Notes: generated from the letters alone by a model not told the origin. A stretch of 64,000 bases of DNA from a bacterium CG_4_9_14_3_um_filter_65_15 (GCA_002790835.1 PFVX01000035.1:42376-106375), one strand, 5' to 3'. Positions 8,945 to 18,292 are shown, counted from the stretch's first letter. Program-made: numbers and translations.

Positions 8945-9820
8945 TCAGCGCTGCCAGATCTCCTGCAAACGGGGTACGATGTCCATGGGTCGATCGGCCA
9001 CGGGAATGCCCGCAGCCTCGAGGGCCTTCTTCTTCTCCGCCGCTGTGCCGCTGCCGCCGCTGACGATCGCCCCGGCATGGCCCATGCGCTTGCCCGGAGG
9101 CGCCGTCTGGCCGGCGATGAAGCTGACCACGGGCTTGTTCACATGCGCCTTGATGTATTCGGCCGCCTGCTCCTCGGCGTCCCCGCCGATCTCGCCGATC
9201 ATCACGAAGGCCTCGGTCGCCGGGTCCTCGTTGAAGGCCATGATGGCGTCCATGAAGGTGGTCCCGATGACGGGGTCTCCGCCGATGCCCAGGCAGGTGG
9301 TCTGCCCCAGGCCGGCGGCGGTCAACTGGAAGACCACCTCGTAGGTCAGGGTTCCGCTGCGGGAAACCAGCCCCACGGGGCCTTCCTTGACGATGCTGGT
9401 GGGCAGGATGCCCAGCTTGGCGATCCCGGGAGCCAGCAGGCCGGGGCAGTTGGGGCCGATCAGGCGGACACCCCGCTCCTTCAGGTAGGGCATGACCTTG
9501 ACCATGTCCACGGTGGGCACGCCTTCGGTGATGCAGACAATGAGCTTGCATCCGGCATCGGCGGCCTCGTAGATGGCTCCGGCGGCCCCGAAGGGCGGCA
9601 CGAAGATGACGGAGGTATTGGCGCCCTGTTCCCGCACCGCCTCGGCGACGGTGTCGAACACCGGCACCTTGTCGTCGAATTTCTGTCCGCCGCGTCCCGG
9701 CGTGACCCCGGCGACCACCTTGGTCCCGTAGGCCATCATTTCACGGGAGTGGAAGCCGCCGTCCCGGCCCGTGATTCCCTGCACGACCACTTTGGTCGCA
9801 TCATCCACGAAAATCGCCAT
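8945..9820 (-). CDS. sucD: Succinyl-CoA synthetase, alpha subunit
   Basis: With SucC it interconverts succinyl-CoA and succinate with substrate-level phosphorylation in the TCA cycle. The 291-residue protein has the CoA-binding Rossmann fold at the N-terminus ([15 protein letters not shown]) and the phospho-histidine loop [14 protein letters not shown] near residue 245. ATG 9820 (MAIFVDD) is preceded by GGAG at seven bases and is preferred over a start two codons upstream. It lies 56 bp after sucC. Confidence 0.96.
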   Translation of the reverse strand: MAIFVDDATKVVVQGITGRDGGFHSREMMAYGTKVVAGVTPGRGGQKFDDKVPVFDTVAEAVREQGANTSVIFVPPFGAAGAIYEAADAGCKLIVCITEGVPTVDMVKVMPYLKERGVRLIGPNCPGLLAPGIAKLGILPTSIVKEGPVGLVSRSGTLTYEVVFQLTAAGLGQTTCLGIGGDPVIGTTFMDAIMAFNEDPATEAFVMIGEIGGDAEEQAAEYIKAHVNKPVVSFIAGQTAPPGKRMGHAGAIVSGGSGTAAEKKKALEAAGIPVADRPMDIVPRLQEIWQR

Positions 9821-9876
9821 GATCATACTCCTTGGTTGACGCTCACGCGCCAGGTCAATCTCTCAGCGCGGCCAGT

Positions 9877-11010
9877 TCAACCGGCAAGTTCGATGGCCTT
9901 CTGGACGGCCTCGTCCATGGTCGCGGCGGGAATCAGGTCGGTCTTGGCCAACATGGCCCGGCCTTCCTCTTCGTTGGTCCCGGTCAGGCGCACCACGATG
10001 GGTACGGGAATATCCATGGACTTGGTGGCGGTGATGATCCCCTGGGCCACGTCGTCACAACGGGTGATTCCGCCGAAAATATTGAACAGGATCGCCTTGA
10101 CCTCGGGGTCGCTGAGAATGATCTGCAGGGCGTTGACGACCTTCTCGGGGTTGGAACTGCCACCGATGTCCAGGAAGTTGGCCGGCTGGCCTCCGTAGTA
10201 CTTGACCAGATCCATGGTGGCCATGGCCAGGCCCGCGCCGTTGACCAGGCAGCCGACGTTGCCCTGGAGCTTGACGAAACTCAGACCGGCCTCGCGGGCG
10301 GCTCGCTCCGCGGGATTCTCCGCGTCCAGGTCGCGCAAGGCCTCGTAGCCGGGGTGCCGGAACAGGGCGTTGTCGTCGAGGTTGACCTTGGCGTCGATGG
10401 CGTGCCCCTTGCCCTCGGGAGTGAAGATGAAGGGGTTGATCTCGGCCAGGCTCGCGTCGGATTCCACGAACGCCTTGTAAAGCTTCTGCATGGCCGAGGC
10501 CAGCTGCCGCGCCTTTTTGATATCGTCGGGGCAAAGCCGCATCCCCATCCCCATAGCCTCATGGTCCAGCAGCCCGAAACGGGGATCGATGGTCTGCTTG
10601 AAGATCAACTCCGGGGTCTCCTTGGCAACCTGCTCGATCTCCACTCCGCCTTCGGCGCTGGCCATCAGGAGGATCCGCTTGGTATTGCGGTCGATGAGCA
10701 TCCCGACGTAATACTCCGAAGCGATATCCACCGCCGGGGTAACCAGGACCTTGCGCACGATGTGACCCTTGATGTCGAGCCCGAGGATCTTCTCGGCGCT
10801 GGAGCGCACATCATCCATGCCCTCGCAGAACTTGACACCGCCGGCCTTCCCGCGGCCTCCGGTGAGGACCTGGGACTTGACCATCACGGGCAGGCCCTGT
10901 TCCTCCGCCAGTTTCACGGCCTCGTCCACACTCGTGGCGACTTTGCCGCCGGGGACGGGCAGGCCGAAGCTGCGGAAGATCTCCTTGGCCTGGTACTCAT
11001 GGATATTCAC
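9877..11010 (-). CDS. sucC: Succinyl-CoA synthetase, beta subunit
   Basis: This 377-residue ATP-grasp protein starts MNIHEYQAKEIFRSFGLPVP, diagnostic of SucC, and contains GGRGKAGGVK and the C-terminal IFGGITRCDDVA segment. It binds the nucleotide and, with SucD, forms the active heterodimer or heterotetramer. A strong hairpin lies just upstream between it and the preceding GTPase-like gene. Confidence 0.96.
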   Translation of the reverse strand: MNIHEYQAKEIFRSFGLPVPGGKVATSVDEAVKLAEEQGLPVMVKSQVLTGGRGKAGGVKFCEGMDDVRSSAEKILGLDIKGHIVRKVLVTPAVDIASEYYVGMLIDRNTKRILLMASAEGGVEIEQVAKETPELIFKQTIDPRFGLLDHEAMGMGMRLCPDDIKKARQLASAMQKLYKAFVESDASLAEINPFIFTPEGKGHAIDAKVNLDDNALFRHPGYEALRDLDAENPAERAAREAGLSFVKLQGNVGCLVNGAGLAMATMDLVKYYGGQPANFLDIGGSSNPEKVVNALQIILSDPEVKAILFNIFGGITRCDDVAQGIITATKSMDIPVPIVVRLTGTNEEEGRAMLAKTDLIPAATMDEAVQKAIELAG

Positions 11011-11034
11011 GATTTTCCTCCCACGGAATGGGGC

Positions 11035-11060
11035 GGCCCCGGACGAGCGTGTCCGGGGCC
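11035..11060. terminator. Strong hairpin between the cDPGS-like gene and sucC
   Basis: Perfect 10-base arms (11035-11044 and 11051-11060) with a six-base loop lie in the 64-bp gap before sucC. There is no U-tract, so it may be a transcript-stabilising or processing structure rather than a true intrinsic terminator. Confidence 0.4.
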
Positions 11061-11074
11061 ACTGGCGGTGAACG

Positions 11075-12391
11075 CTAGCTCAGGAATCGGGCCAGCAGAC
11101 TGGGCAGATCGGGGTCGCCGATCTCCTGCAGCTCGTACTGAACGCGAACGGTCGGTTTCTTGATCTTCACGATGCGGGTCAGGTCGATGGGCGTGCCGAT
11201 GACGACCACATCGCATTCGACGGCGTTGATGGTCTTCTCGAGGTCGGCCACCTGCTCGGCCCCGTAACCCATGGCCGGCAGGAGGGTGCCGATCTCGGGA
11301 TAGAGCTCGAAGGTCTCGGCCAACTTGCCCACCGCCCAGGGGCGCGGGTCCACGAGTTCCTCGGCCCCCATCCGCAACGCGGCGACGACGCCGGCGCCGT
11401 AGGTCATGTTGCCGTGGGTCAGGGTCGGGCCATCCTCGACGACCAGGACCTTCTTGCCCTTCAGGTCCACGTTTCCGGTGATGGTCAGCGGGCTGGCACC
11501 GTCGATGATCACGGCGTTGGGATTGACGTTGCGCACGTTCTCCCGCACCTGCTCGATATTCTCGAACTCGGCCTCCACGACCTTGTTGATGATCACGACG
11601 TCGGCCAGGCGCACGTTGGTCTCGCTGGGGAAGTACCCGATCTCGTCGCCGGGACGATGGGGGTCGGCGACCACGATGTGCAGGTCGCTCTTGTAGAACG
11701 GGGTGTCGTTGTTGCCGCCGTCCCACAGGATGATGTCGGCTTCCTTCTCGGCCTCGCGCAGGATGGCCTCGTAGTCCACCCCGGCGTAGATCACGCCGCC
11801 GGCGGCGATGTGAGGTTCGTACTCCTCCATCTCCTCGATGGTGCACTTGTGCTTGGCCAGGTCACCGATCTCGGCGAAGCGCTGCACGCGCTGAGCGACC
11901 AGGTCCCCGTAGGGCATCGGGTGGCGGATGGCCACGACCTTCTTGCCTGCCTCGCGCAGGATCTTGCAGATCCGGCGGCTGGTCTGGCTCTTGCCGCAAC
12001 CGGTCCGGACGGCGCACACGCTGATGACCGGCTTGGTGCTCTTGATCTGGGTGTCGCGCTCGCCGAGCATGGCGAAGTCGGCCCCGGCCGCGTTGACGAT
12101 GGAGGCCAGGGACATGACCTGCGGGTAGGAGCGGTCGCTATAGGACATGACGCAGAGGTCTGCGCCGAGTTCGTTGATGAGCTCGGGCAACCGGGATTCG
12201 TCCTCGATGGGGATACCGGCTGGGTACAGGTCGCCGGCGAGTTCGGCCGGGTACTTGCGTCCGTCGATGTCGGGAATCTGGGTGGCGGTGAAGGCGACGA
12301 CCTCGTACTGCTCGTTACCGCGGTAGCGACAGTTGAAGTTGTGGAAGTCGCGCCCGGCGGCGCCCAGAATGATGACCTTGATCTTACTCAT
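11075..12391 (-). CDS. Cyclic 2,3-diphosphoglycerate synthetase-like P-loop protein
   Basis: The 438-residue protein resembles the family annotated as cyclic 2,3-diphosphoglycerate synthetase, known in thermophilic archaea, whose bacterial members are mostly uncharacterised. An N-terminal Rossmann-like part (KVIILGAAGRDFHNF) precedes a P-loop, AVRTGCGKSQTSR, near residues 127-139, and a Walker B-like segment ADIILWDGGNND near residue 220. VVIINKV resembles the base-specificity motif of SIMIBI GTPases. It lies 64 bp upstream of sucC and 44 bp downstream of the heptose gene. Its substrate in this organism is unknown. Confidence 0.75.
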   Translation of the reverse strand: MSKIKVIILGAAGRDFHNFNCRYRGNEQYEVVAFTATQIPDIDGRKYPAELAGDLYPAGIPIEDESRLPELINELGADLCVMSYSDRSYPQVMSLASIVNAAGADFAMLGERDTQIKSTKPVISVCAVRTGCGKSQTSRRICKILREAGKKVVAIRHPMPYGDLVAQRVQRFAEIGDLAKHKCTIEEMEEYEPHIAAGGVIYAGVDYEAILREAEKEADIILWDGGNNDTPFYKSDLHIVVADPHRPGDEIGYFPSETNVRLADVVIINKVVEAEFENIEQVRENVRNVNPNAVIIDGASPLTITGNVDLKGKKVLVVEDGPTLTHGNMTYGAGVVAALRMGAEELVDPRPWAVGKLAETFELYPEIGTLLPAMGYGAEQVADLEKTINAVECDVVVIGTPIDLTRIVKIKKPTVRVQYELQEIGDPDLPSLLARFLS

Positions 12392-12404
12392 GACAAATCT
12401 CCTT

Positions 12405-12419
12405 GCCCCGTTGCGGGGC
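12405..12419. other. Short hairpin next to a ribosome binding site
   Basis: GCCCCG and CGGGGC arms with a three-base loop lie directly upstream of the AAGGAG that precedes the cDPGS-like gene. It could weakly terminate the hldE transcript or affect initiation; too short to be sure. Confidence 0.3.
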
Positions 12420-12435
12420 GGGATATCCTACGCAA

Positions 12436-12927
12436 TCAAGGCAGGCTGCGGATTGCGCGGATAATCTCCGAGGTCGACAAGCCTTCCACCATGGGGACAC
12501 GCAGAACGCGCCCCCCCCAGGAAATGACTTCCCGGGCCCCGACAATATCTTCTTCACGGTACTCGGACCCCTTGACGAGTACATCGGGGCGGAGCCGGAG
12601 TATGCACTCCAGCGGTGTAGGCTCGCCAAAAATAGTGACCGCGGAAACCGGTTGCAAGGCGGCAATGAGACGGGCGCGGTCAAGCTCTCCGATAATCGGC
12701 CTTCCGGGGCCCTTCAAAGTGCGTACGGAACCGTCGCTGTTGAGCGCGACAACCACCCGATCGGCCGCGGCCGCGGCCAGATCCAACCCGAAAAGATGAC
12801 CGGCGTGGATCAGGTCGAAGCAGCCGTTCGTGAAGGCGATGGTCAGGCCCTGGGCGTGGATCGAGGCCGCCCAGTCCTCCAGATCCCCGCGCTCAAGCAG
12901 GGGACTGCGGCCCTCCCCCGCGCTCAC
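12436..12927 (-). CDS. rfaE2: Heptose-1-phosphate adenylyltransferase (HldE C-terminal domain homologue)
   Basis: The 163-residue nucleotidyltransferase attaches AMP to D-glycero-beta-D-manno-heptose 1-phosphate in ADP-heptose synthesis for lipopolysaccharide core. The HxGH-type motif is in TNGCFDLIHAGH near residue 33, and VKGSEY follows near residue 115. In E. coli this is the C-terminal half of HldE; here it is a separate gene whose GTG start overlaps the kinase stop in a GTGA arrangement. Confidence 0.92.
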   Translation of the reverse strand: MSAGEGRSPLLERGDLEDWAASIHAQGLTIAFTNGCFDLIHAGHLFGLDLAAAAADRVVVALNSDGSVRTLKGPGRPIIGELDRARLIAALQPVSAVTIFGEPTPLECILRLRPDVLVKGSEYREEDIVGAREVISWGGRVLRVPMVEGLSTSEIIRAIRSLP

Positions 12928-13907
12928 GCCGGCCCTCCGGCTTCCAGCGCCGCCAACAGGTCGGCCGCCGATACGGCTGCGGTCCCGATTTCCCGGACGG
13001 CCAACCCTGCGGCATGGTTTGCGAGGGATGCGGCGGCCAGGAATCCCGCTCCGGCCGCCAGGGCGGCGGTGTAGACCGCAATGACCGTGTCCCCGGCCCC
13101 GGTGACGTCGTAGACCCGGGTGGCCTGGGTGGGCAGGTGGTGTTCAACGTCTCCGGACTCGAAGAGGGCCATGCCGTTTTCCCCCCGGGTGATCAGAACG
13201 GCGGAGGCCTCGGTCCGTTCCAGAAGGGTCCGCCCGGCCAGGCGCAGGGAGATCTCGTCGGTGACGGTGAGGGTGCAGGCCTGCTCGGCTTCCTTCTGGT
13301 TGGGCGTCAGGGAGGTCGCTCCCTTGTACTGACAGAAATCCCCCTGCTTGGGATCGACGACCACCGGTACCCGCCAGCGGTGTCCCCGCTCGATGACGCC
13401 GTCGAGGACCGTCTGGGTCAGGGCGCCCTTGCCGTAGTCGCTCAGGACGATGCCGTCCACGGGACCGGCTTCATCCAGGCTGGCCAGGATCGCCGCCGCG
13501 ACCTCGTCCGCTACCGGGAGCACCACTTCATGGTCGGTGCGCACAACCTGCTGGCTGTGGGCGATGATCCGGGTCTTGACGGTGGTGGGGCGGTCGGCGC
13601 AGCGGGTCATGGTGGCCGGATCGATGCCCACCTCGGCCAGCAGGCCGGCCAGGCGATCGGCCACTTCATCCTGTCCGCAAACCCCGCAAAGGACCGCCTG
13701 GGCGCCCAGGGCGCGGATGTTCGCCGCCACGTTGGCGGCGCCGCCGAGCTTGACCGTCTCCTTCTGGATGCTCACCACCGGGACCGGTGCCTCGGGACTG
13801 ATGCGGTCGACCGTTCCCCAGAGGAACCGATCCACCATGCTGTCGCCGACCACGGCCAAGCGCATGCGGCCGATTTCGGCAAGGATCTGCTTGTCATTCC
13901 GTTCCAT
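12924..13907 (-). CDS. rfaE1: Heptose-7-phosphate kinase (HldE N-terminal domain homologue)
   Basis: This 327-residue ribokinase-family (PfkB) enzyme phosphorylates heptose 7-phosphate in the ADP-heptose pathway. The N-terminal part has LGGAANVAANIRALG and the C-terminal catalytic motif is DVTGAGDTVIA. I chose ATG 13907 (MERNDKQIL); the frame is open further upstream but has no homology-like content. It is translationally coupled to the adenylyltransferase and divergent from the DUF3467 gene across 112 bp. Confidence 0.93.
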   Translation of the reverse strand: MERNDKQILAEIGRMRLAVVGDSMVDRFLWGTVDRISPEAPVPVVSIQKETVKLGGAANVAANIRALGAQAVLCGVCGQDEVADRLAGLLAEVGIDPATMTRCADRPTTVKTRIIAHSQQVVRTDHEVVLPVADEVAAAILASLDEAGPVDGIVLSDYGKGALTQTVLDGVIERGHRWRVPVVVDPKQGDFCQYKGATSLTPNQKEAEQACTLTVTDEISLRLAGRTLLERTEASAVLITRGENGMALFESGDVEHHLPTQATRVYDVTGAGDTVIAVYTAALAAGAGFLAAASLANHAAGLAVREIGTAAVSAADLLAALEAGGPA

Positions 13908-14019
13908 GGTTCTATTCTTGCCTGTCGAAAGGTGACAATCCAGCGGTAGGTGCCGCGGGAAACTATCATTCGTACCCGGCGGTGTCAACGCGGCGCCCCG
14001 GGGAACAGGAGTCGCGGCC

Positions 14020-14325
14020 ATGAACAGCAAGCCACCGCAGCAGCGCATCACACTCGATCTGGGCGAGAAGGAAGCGGAGGGGATCTACGCCAACATGACC
14101 CTCATCACCCACAGCCCAGCCGAATTCATTCTGGATTTCGCCCGCCTTGTGCCCGGATTGCCCAAGAGCAAGGTCCACGCACGGATCATCATGACCCCGC
14201 AGGCGGCCAAGGCCCTGCAGCTCTCCCTGGCCGGCAATATCGAACGCTTCGAAACCAACCACGGGGAAATCAAGCTCGCCGGACAGCCGAACCCCGCCCA
14301 GAACATCGGGTTCCATACCGATTAG
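14020..14325 (+). CDS. DUF3467 family protein
   Basis: This 101-residue protein is the only plus-strand gene in the window. The segment YANMTLITHSPAEFILDF followed by a basic R/K-containing strand is typical of DUF3467, a small widespread family of unknown role. AGGAG lies upstream of ATG 14020. Its TAG stop overlaps the TAA stop of the convergent acyltransferase gene (shared bases 14322-14325). It shares the 112-bp upstream region with the heptose kinase gene. Confidence 0.85.
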   Translation: MNSKPPQQRITLDLGEKEAEGIYANMTLITHSPAEFILDFARLVPGLPKSKVHARIIMTPQAAKALQLSLAGNIERFETNHGEIKLAGQPNPAQNIGFHTD

Positions 14326-15233
14326 TCGGGGGATCCAGGCGCCTCGTCCGGGGGTTGGGTTTTCCACCTTCGGTGGACCCAGAAATACTGTTCGGGGTTT
14401 CGGCGGACCGCCGCCTCGAGACGGGCGGCGAAGTGGGTGGTCAGGGCGGCTACGGCCTGGTCTTCATCCCAGGTGGGATCCACCTGCACCGCAGGCTCGA
14501 TGACCACGCGGTGGCGACGATCGTCGAGGCGATGGATGAACACCGTCAACATCGGGACCCCGGTCCGGTACGCGAACAGGGCCGGACCCTTGAAGAACGA
14601 GGCCGGACGGCCGAGAAACGGCGTGAAGTAACCCTCACTCCCGGCGTCCTGATCGGCAACCAGGGCGACCATGCGACCCTGCCGCAGGGCCTTCAGCATG
14701 GCCTTGACACCCGAGTCGGTCTTGAGGATATCGACTCCGGCCCGCCTCCGGATCCCGTTCTGCATGCGATCGACCCTGGCGTTGGATTGGGTCTTGGCGG
14801 CGGCGGTCACCTGGTAACCCGACGCGGCGGCTCGGGCGCCGAGCATTTCCCAGTTTCCCATGTGCCCGGTGACGATCAGCGCGCCTTTCCCCAGGGCCGC
14901 GGCCGCATGAAGATGCCGGATGCCCTCCATCTCCACCAGGTCCAGGAAATCCCGCCGCCTCAGGCGCGGAAAAACCAGGAATTCCATGAGGGTCATGCCG
15001 AGGCTCCGGTAGAAAGCCAGGGCCAGGGCGTCGCGTTGCCGGGCGTCGAGATCGGCAAAGGCGTGCCCCAGATTTTCGCGGACCACCTGCCGCCGGAAAC
15101 GGAACACCCGCCAGGTCGAACTGCCCAGTCCACGACCCAACGCCAGCAACAGCGTCCTCGGCATGGGCCTGGCCAGTCGAAGCAAGGAACACAACAAGCA
15201 ATAGTCGAACCACTGGCGAGGTCGGGAGGTCAT
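14322..15233 (-). CDS. Lipid A biosynthesis acyltransferase-like protein (LpxL/LpxM family)
   Basis: The 303-residue membrane-associated acyltransferase has the family's HX4E catalytic motif as HMGNWE near residue 122 and the FFKGPALFAYRTG region that shapes the active site. It would add a secondary acyl chain to lipid A or act on a related glycolipid. ATG 15233 is preceded by AGGAG at five bases. With the heptose genes nearby it supports an LPS-bearing outer membrane. LpxL versus LpxM cannot be told from sequence alone. Confidence 0.88.
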   Translation of the reverse strand: MTSRPRQWFDYCLLCSLLRLARPMPRTLLLALGRGLGSSTWRVFRFRRQVVRENLGHAFADLDARQRDALALAFYRSLGMTLMEFLVFPRLRRRDFLDLVEMEGIRHLHAAAALGKGALIVTGHMGNWEMLGARAAASGYQVTAAAKTQSNARVDRMQNGIRRRAGVDILKTDSGVKAMLKALRQGRMVALVADQDAGSEGYFTPFLGRPASFFKGPALFAYRTGVPMLTVFIHRLDDRRHRVVIEPAVQVDPTWDEDQAVAALTTHFAARLEAAVRRNPEQYFWVHRRWKTQPPDEAPGSPD

Positions 15234-15257
15234 GCTTTCTCCTATTCGAGTGACGCC

Positions 15258-16145
15258 TCAGGCGGACCAAAGTCTACGGGCCAGCCTCCCCCCCGGCAAC
15301 CTCAGGATCAGGCCCGCCGTTTCCAGAGCCAGCAGGCCTTGCTGCCAGGTCTCCTCCGTTCCCGGCCAGAGCCCGCGCAATTCGTCCCGCCTGACTCCCG
15401 CCAGATCAATCCTGTCGAGGATCCAGCCGGCCGGACTGCCGGCCGGTGGCGAGGAGAGCAGCCTGGCGGGATCGGATTCCCGGTGTGCGTCGCCCAAGGC
15501 TTCGACCACGTCGGACCAGCTCTCGATCAGGGCGGCACCGTCCCGGAGCAGACGGTGGCAGCCGCGGCTCGTCTCAAGGTCGACGGGCCCCGGAACCGCC
15601 ATCACCTCCCGGTTGAAATCCGCGGCAAGCCGGGCGGTGATCATGGCGCCGCTGCGCACCGGAGCCTCGACGACGATCACTCCCCGCACCAGCCCGGCGA
15701 TCAGACGGTTGCGCCGGGGAAAGTGATGCCGCAAGGGGGGTGTACCCGGAGGGTGCTCGGTGAGGCAGCAACCCGTCAGTTCCAGCCGACGCCGCAAGTC
15801 ACCATGCCGCCGGGGATAGGTCAGGTCGATCCCGGTGGCCATGACGGCCACCGTGCCGCCCCCGCCTTCCAGCGCTCCGGAGTGTGCGGCCGCGTCGATT
15901 CCCAGGGCGAAACCCGAGACCACGGTCCAACCGTGCAGGGCGGCCTGCAAACCCAGGCCCCTGGCCACGGCGAGGCCGCGGTGGGTGGCCCGGCGGGTGC
16001 CCACGATGGCAACGCAGGGCGCCGCGAGGGCTTCGAGGCGGCCGCTGATTTCCAGGACTTCGGGAGGGTCGGGGATTTCCCGCAGCAGAAGGGGCCACGA
16101 GTCATCGGTCGGCCGCAGGCACCGGCGTGGTTCGATCAGGGACAT
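15258..16145 (-). CDS. dprA: DNA-processing protein DprA
   Basis: DprA loads RecA on incoming single-stranded DNA during natural transformation. The 295-residue product contains the Rossmann-like core with CVAIVGTRRAT, SGFALGIDAAAHSGAL and the Gly-rich run after PRRNRLIAGL, plus a C-terminal winged-helix region. It lacks the longer N-terminal SAM domain of some DprA proteins. ATG 16145 is chosen because it lies just beyond the obg stop; the frame is open further into obg. The T4P and the ComEA-like gene in this window fit a competence role. Confidence 0.92.
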   Translation of the reverse strand: MSLIEPRRCLRPTDDSWPLLLREIPDPPEVLEISGRLEALAAPCVAIVGTRRATHRGLAVARGLGLQAALHGWTVVSGFALGIDAAAHSGALEGGGGTVAVMATGIDLTYPRRHGDLRRRLELTGCCLTEHPPGTPPLRHHFPRRNRLIAGLVRGVIVVEAPVRSGAMITARLAADFNREVMAVPGPVDLETSRGCHRLLRDGAALIESWSDVVEALGDAHRESDPARLLSSPPAGSPAGWILDRIDLAGVRRDELRGLWPGTEETWQQGLLALETAGLILRLPGGRLARRLWSA

Positions 16146-16174
16146 TCGGCAAAGGATCCCGTCCGGGAGGTCGG

Positions 16175-17182
16175 TCAGGAAAACCCCTGGCTGTACAGGT
16201 GAAGGAGCAGCCGCCTGAGATCCGGCAAGCCGGCCCCGGTGGCCGAGGATATACCCAGAAGCCGCTGAGCGCCGTGGCGATCGCACCAGGGTTTGACGGC
16301 CGCCAAGACCACGGCGTGATCCTCCGCAGGCATCAGGTCGAACTTGCTCAGGACCACCGCGAAGGGAAGGTCAACCAGCCGGTTGCCGTACGCGCACAAT
16401 TCCCGATGCAATCCTTCCAGGGTGTCCACACAACGCCCTTCGGCGGCATCGATCAGCAAGATCAGTGCCCGCGTGCGCTCGACGTGGCGCAGGAAGTCGT
16501 GGCCCAGACCCTTGCCCTCGCTGGCCCCGCTGATCAGCCCGGGAATATCCGCCAGGGTGCAGCTCTGGTAATCCCCGAGATCGATGATGCCCAGGTTGGG
16601 CACCAGGGTCGTGAACGGGTAATCGGCGATCTTGGGCCGCGCCGCTGTCAGGGCCGCCAGGAGGGTGCTCTTGCCCGCGTTGGGTTCACCGACCAGGCCG
16701 ATGTCGGCGAGGAGCTTGAGCTCCAGCCGCACCTGCCGGGATTGACCCTCGCGACCGGGCTGGGCATGCATGGGGGTCTGGTTGCGGGCGGTGCGGAATA
16801 CCCAGTTGCCCTTGCCGCCCCTGCCGCCGGCGGCAACGCAGAGCATCTGCCCCACCTCCACCATGTCGCCCAGCAAGACATCGCCCGAACCCTCGTACAC
16901 CAGGGTTCCGCAGGGAACCTTGACGACCACGTCTTCGCCATCGGGTCCGGAGCACTTCCGGCCGGAACCGGCGCTCCCGTTGCCGGCCTGATAGCTGCGC
17001 CGGTAGCGGAAGTCCTGCAAGGTCGTCATCTGGTCGGTGGCCTCGAACCACACCGATCCTCCACGGCCTCCGTTTCCCCCGTCGGGACCGCCGCGGGGAA
17101 CGTGTTTTTCCCGCCGCGTGGAGACGCAGCCGTCACCCCCCTTGCCGGCGGCAACGCTGATTTCGGCGGTATCGAGAAACAT
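16175..17182 (-). CDS. obg: GTPase Obg
   Basis: This 335-residue essential ribosome-associated GTPase has the Gly-rich Obg fold at the N-terminus (AAGKGGDGCVSTRREKHVP and later GGRGGKGN) and a G domain with GEPNAGKST, the switch II motif LADIPGLI and a KFD motif. It lacks a C-terminal extension, as in the shorter family members. ATG 17182 (MFLDTAEISV) has GGAG at five bases. Confidence 0.96.
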   Translation of the reverse strand: MFLDTAEISVAAGKGGDGCVSTRREKHVPRGGPDGGNGGRGGSVWFEATDQMTTLQDFRYRRSYQAGNGSAGSGRKCSGPDGEDVVVKVPCGTLVYEGSGDVLLGDMVEVGQMLCVAAGGRGGKGNWVFRTARNQTPMHAQPGREGQSRQVRLELKLLADIGLVGEPNAGKSTLLAALTAARPKIADYPFTTLVPNLGIIDLGDYQSCTLADIPGLISGASEGKGLGHDFLRHVERTRALILLIDAAEGRCVDTLEGLHRELCAYGNRLVDLPFAVVLSKFDLMPAEDHAVVLAAVKPWCDRHGAQRLLGISSATGAGLPDLRRLLLHLYSQGFS

Positions 17183-17232
17183 GGAACTCCGGACGGGCCG
17201 TCGCCCTTGGTTGACCGGCTCGAGGCCGGATG

Positions 17233-17727
17233 TCAGTCTGAGGAGAATTCCCGCCGCAACGCCGCAGCGATCACCGGGGGCACCAGCTTCTCCAGGGCTC
17301 CCCCGTGACGGATCACGTCCCGGACCAGGGTGCTGCTGACGGCGGCGAGATCCGGCCGGGCCAGAAGGTAGATAAACTCCACCTGGTGGTCCAGCAGGGC
17401 GTTGACCCCGGCCATCCCCCATTCGTGTTCGTAATCACCGGCACAACGGATACCCCGGACCACCGCGGAGGCGCCGCACCGCCGGACCTCATCCACCAGC
17501 AACCCGTGGAATACCCGGGTTTCGACATTTTCCAGATCGGTCACAGCCCGGCGAATCAACTCCACACGCCGCTCGGCCGGAAGAAGCCCGGCCTTGCCGT
17601 CGGCCGCCACCAGCACGACCAGACGCGGGAAGAGGGCGCAAGCGCGGCGAAGGATGTCCAGGTGCCCCACGGTGAAAGGGTCGAAGGATCCGGGATATGC
17701 GATCAGAGGCTGAACCGTATCAGTCAT
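17233..17727 (-). CDS. coaD: Phosphopantetheine adenylyltransferase
   Basis: CoaD makes dephospho-CoA from phosphopantetheine and ATP. The 164-residue protein has the TxGH motif in FDPFTVGHLDIL, the VVRGIR segment and SSTLVRD near the C-terminus. ATG 17727 overlaps the rsmD stop by 8 bp, a very common rsmD-coaD coupling. Confidence 0.96.
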   Translation of the reverse strand: MTDTVQPLIAYPGSFDPFTVGHLDILRRACALFPRLVVLVAADGKAGLLPAERRVELIRRAVTDLENVETRVFHGLLVDEVRRCGASAVVRGIRCAGDYEHEWGMAGVNALLDHQVEFIYLLARPDLAAVSSTLVRDVIRHGGALEKLVPPVIAAALRREFSSD

Positions 17728-18292
17728 GCGTGACTCCTTGCCCCTTTGGCCGCAGGATCGCCAGTCGGGTGCGGCCATACCGTCGAAATTCCCAGGGGGC
17801 GTTCCCTGCGGCAACAGCCCCTGCGCGGGCTCCCATCTCGACCACGGCCCCGCGGAAACCCGTTCGCCGCAAAAGTTCCGCTCCCAGGCCCAGGCACGCA
17901 TCGGCCACCGGTGAACCATAGGGCGGATCGCAGAGCAGCAGCAGAGGTCCCTGCTCACCCAAGATGACTCCGGATTGGAGATAGGTCAACGCGTCCCTGC
18001 TGACCAGGGTCCAGCGCGATCGGTCGGCGCCGCAATTTTCCAGGTTGCGGCGAGTCAAACCCAGCGAGGCGCGGGAAACATCAATAAACACCGCGTGCTC
18101 TGCTCCCCGGCTGAGGGCCTCGATCCCCAGGCCGCCGCTTCCGCAACAAACATCCAGGACCATGCTGCCGGATACGGTGCGGGCGAGGAGATTGAACATC
18201 GCCTCCTTGACACGATCAGTCGTGGGCCGGACATCCTTGCCGGATGGTCCCAGCAGGCGGCGCCCCTTCCACTGCCCGGCAATGACCCTCAT
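17720..18292 (-). CDS. rsmD: 16S rRNA (guanine-N2)-methyltransferase RsmD
   Basis: The 190-residue SAM-dependent enzyme methylates G966 (E. coli numbering) in small-subunit rRNA. It starts MRVIAGQWKGRRL, has the SAM motif VLDVCCGSGGLGIEALSRGA near residue 48 and the catalytic DPPY near residue 118. It overlaps aroK by 4 bp upstream and coaD by 8 bp downstream. Confidence 0.95.
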   Translation of the reverse strand: MRVIAGQWKGRRLLGPSGKDVRPTTDRVKEAMFNLLARTVSGSMVLDVCCGSGGLGIEALSRGAEHAVFIDVSRASLGLTRRNLENCGADRSRWTLVSRDALTYLQSGVILGEQGPLLLLCDPPYGSPVADACLGLGAELLRRTGFRGAVVEMGARAGAVAAGNAPWEFRRYGRTRLAILRPKGQGVTHD

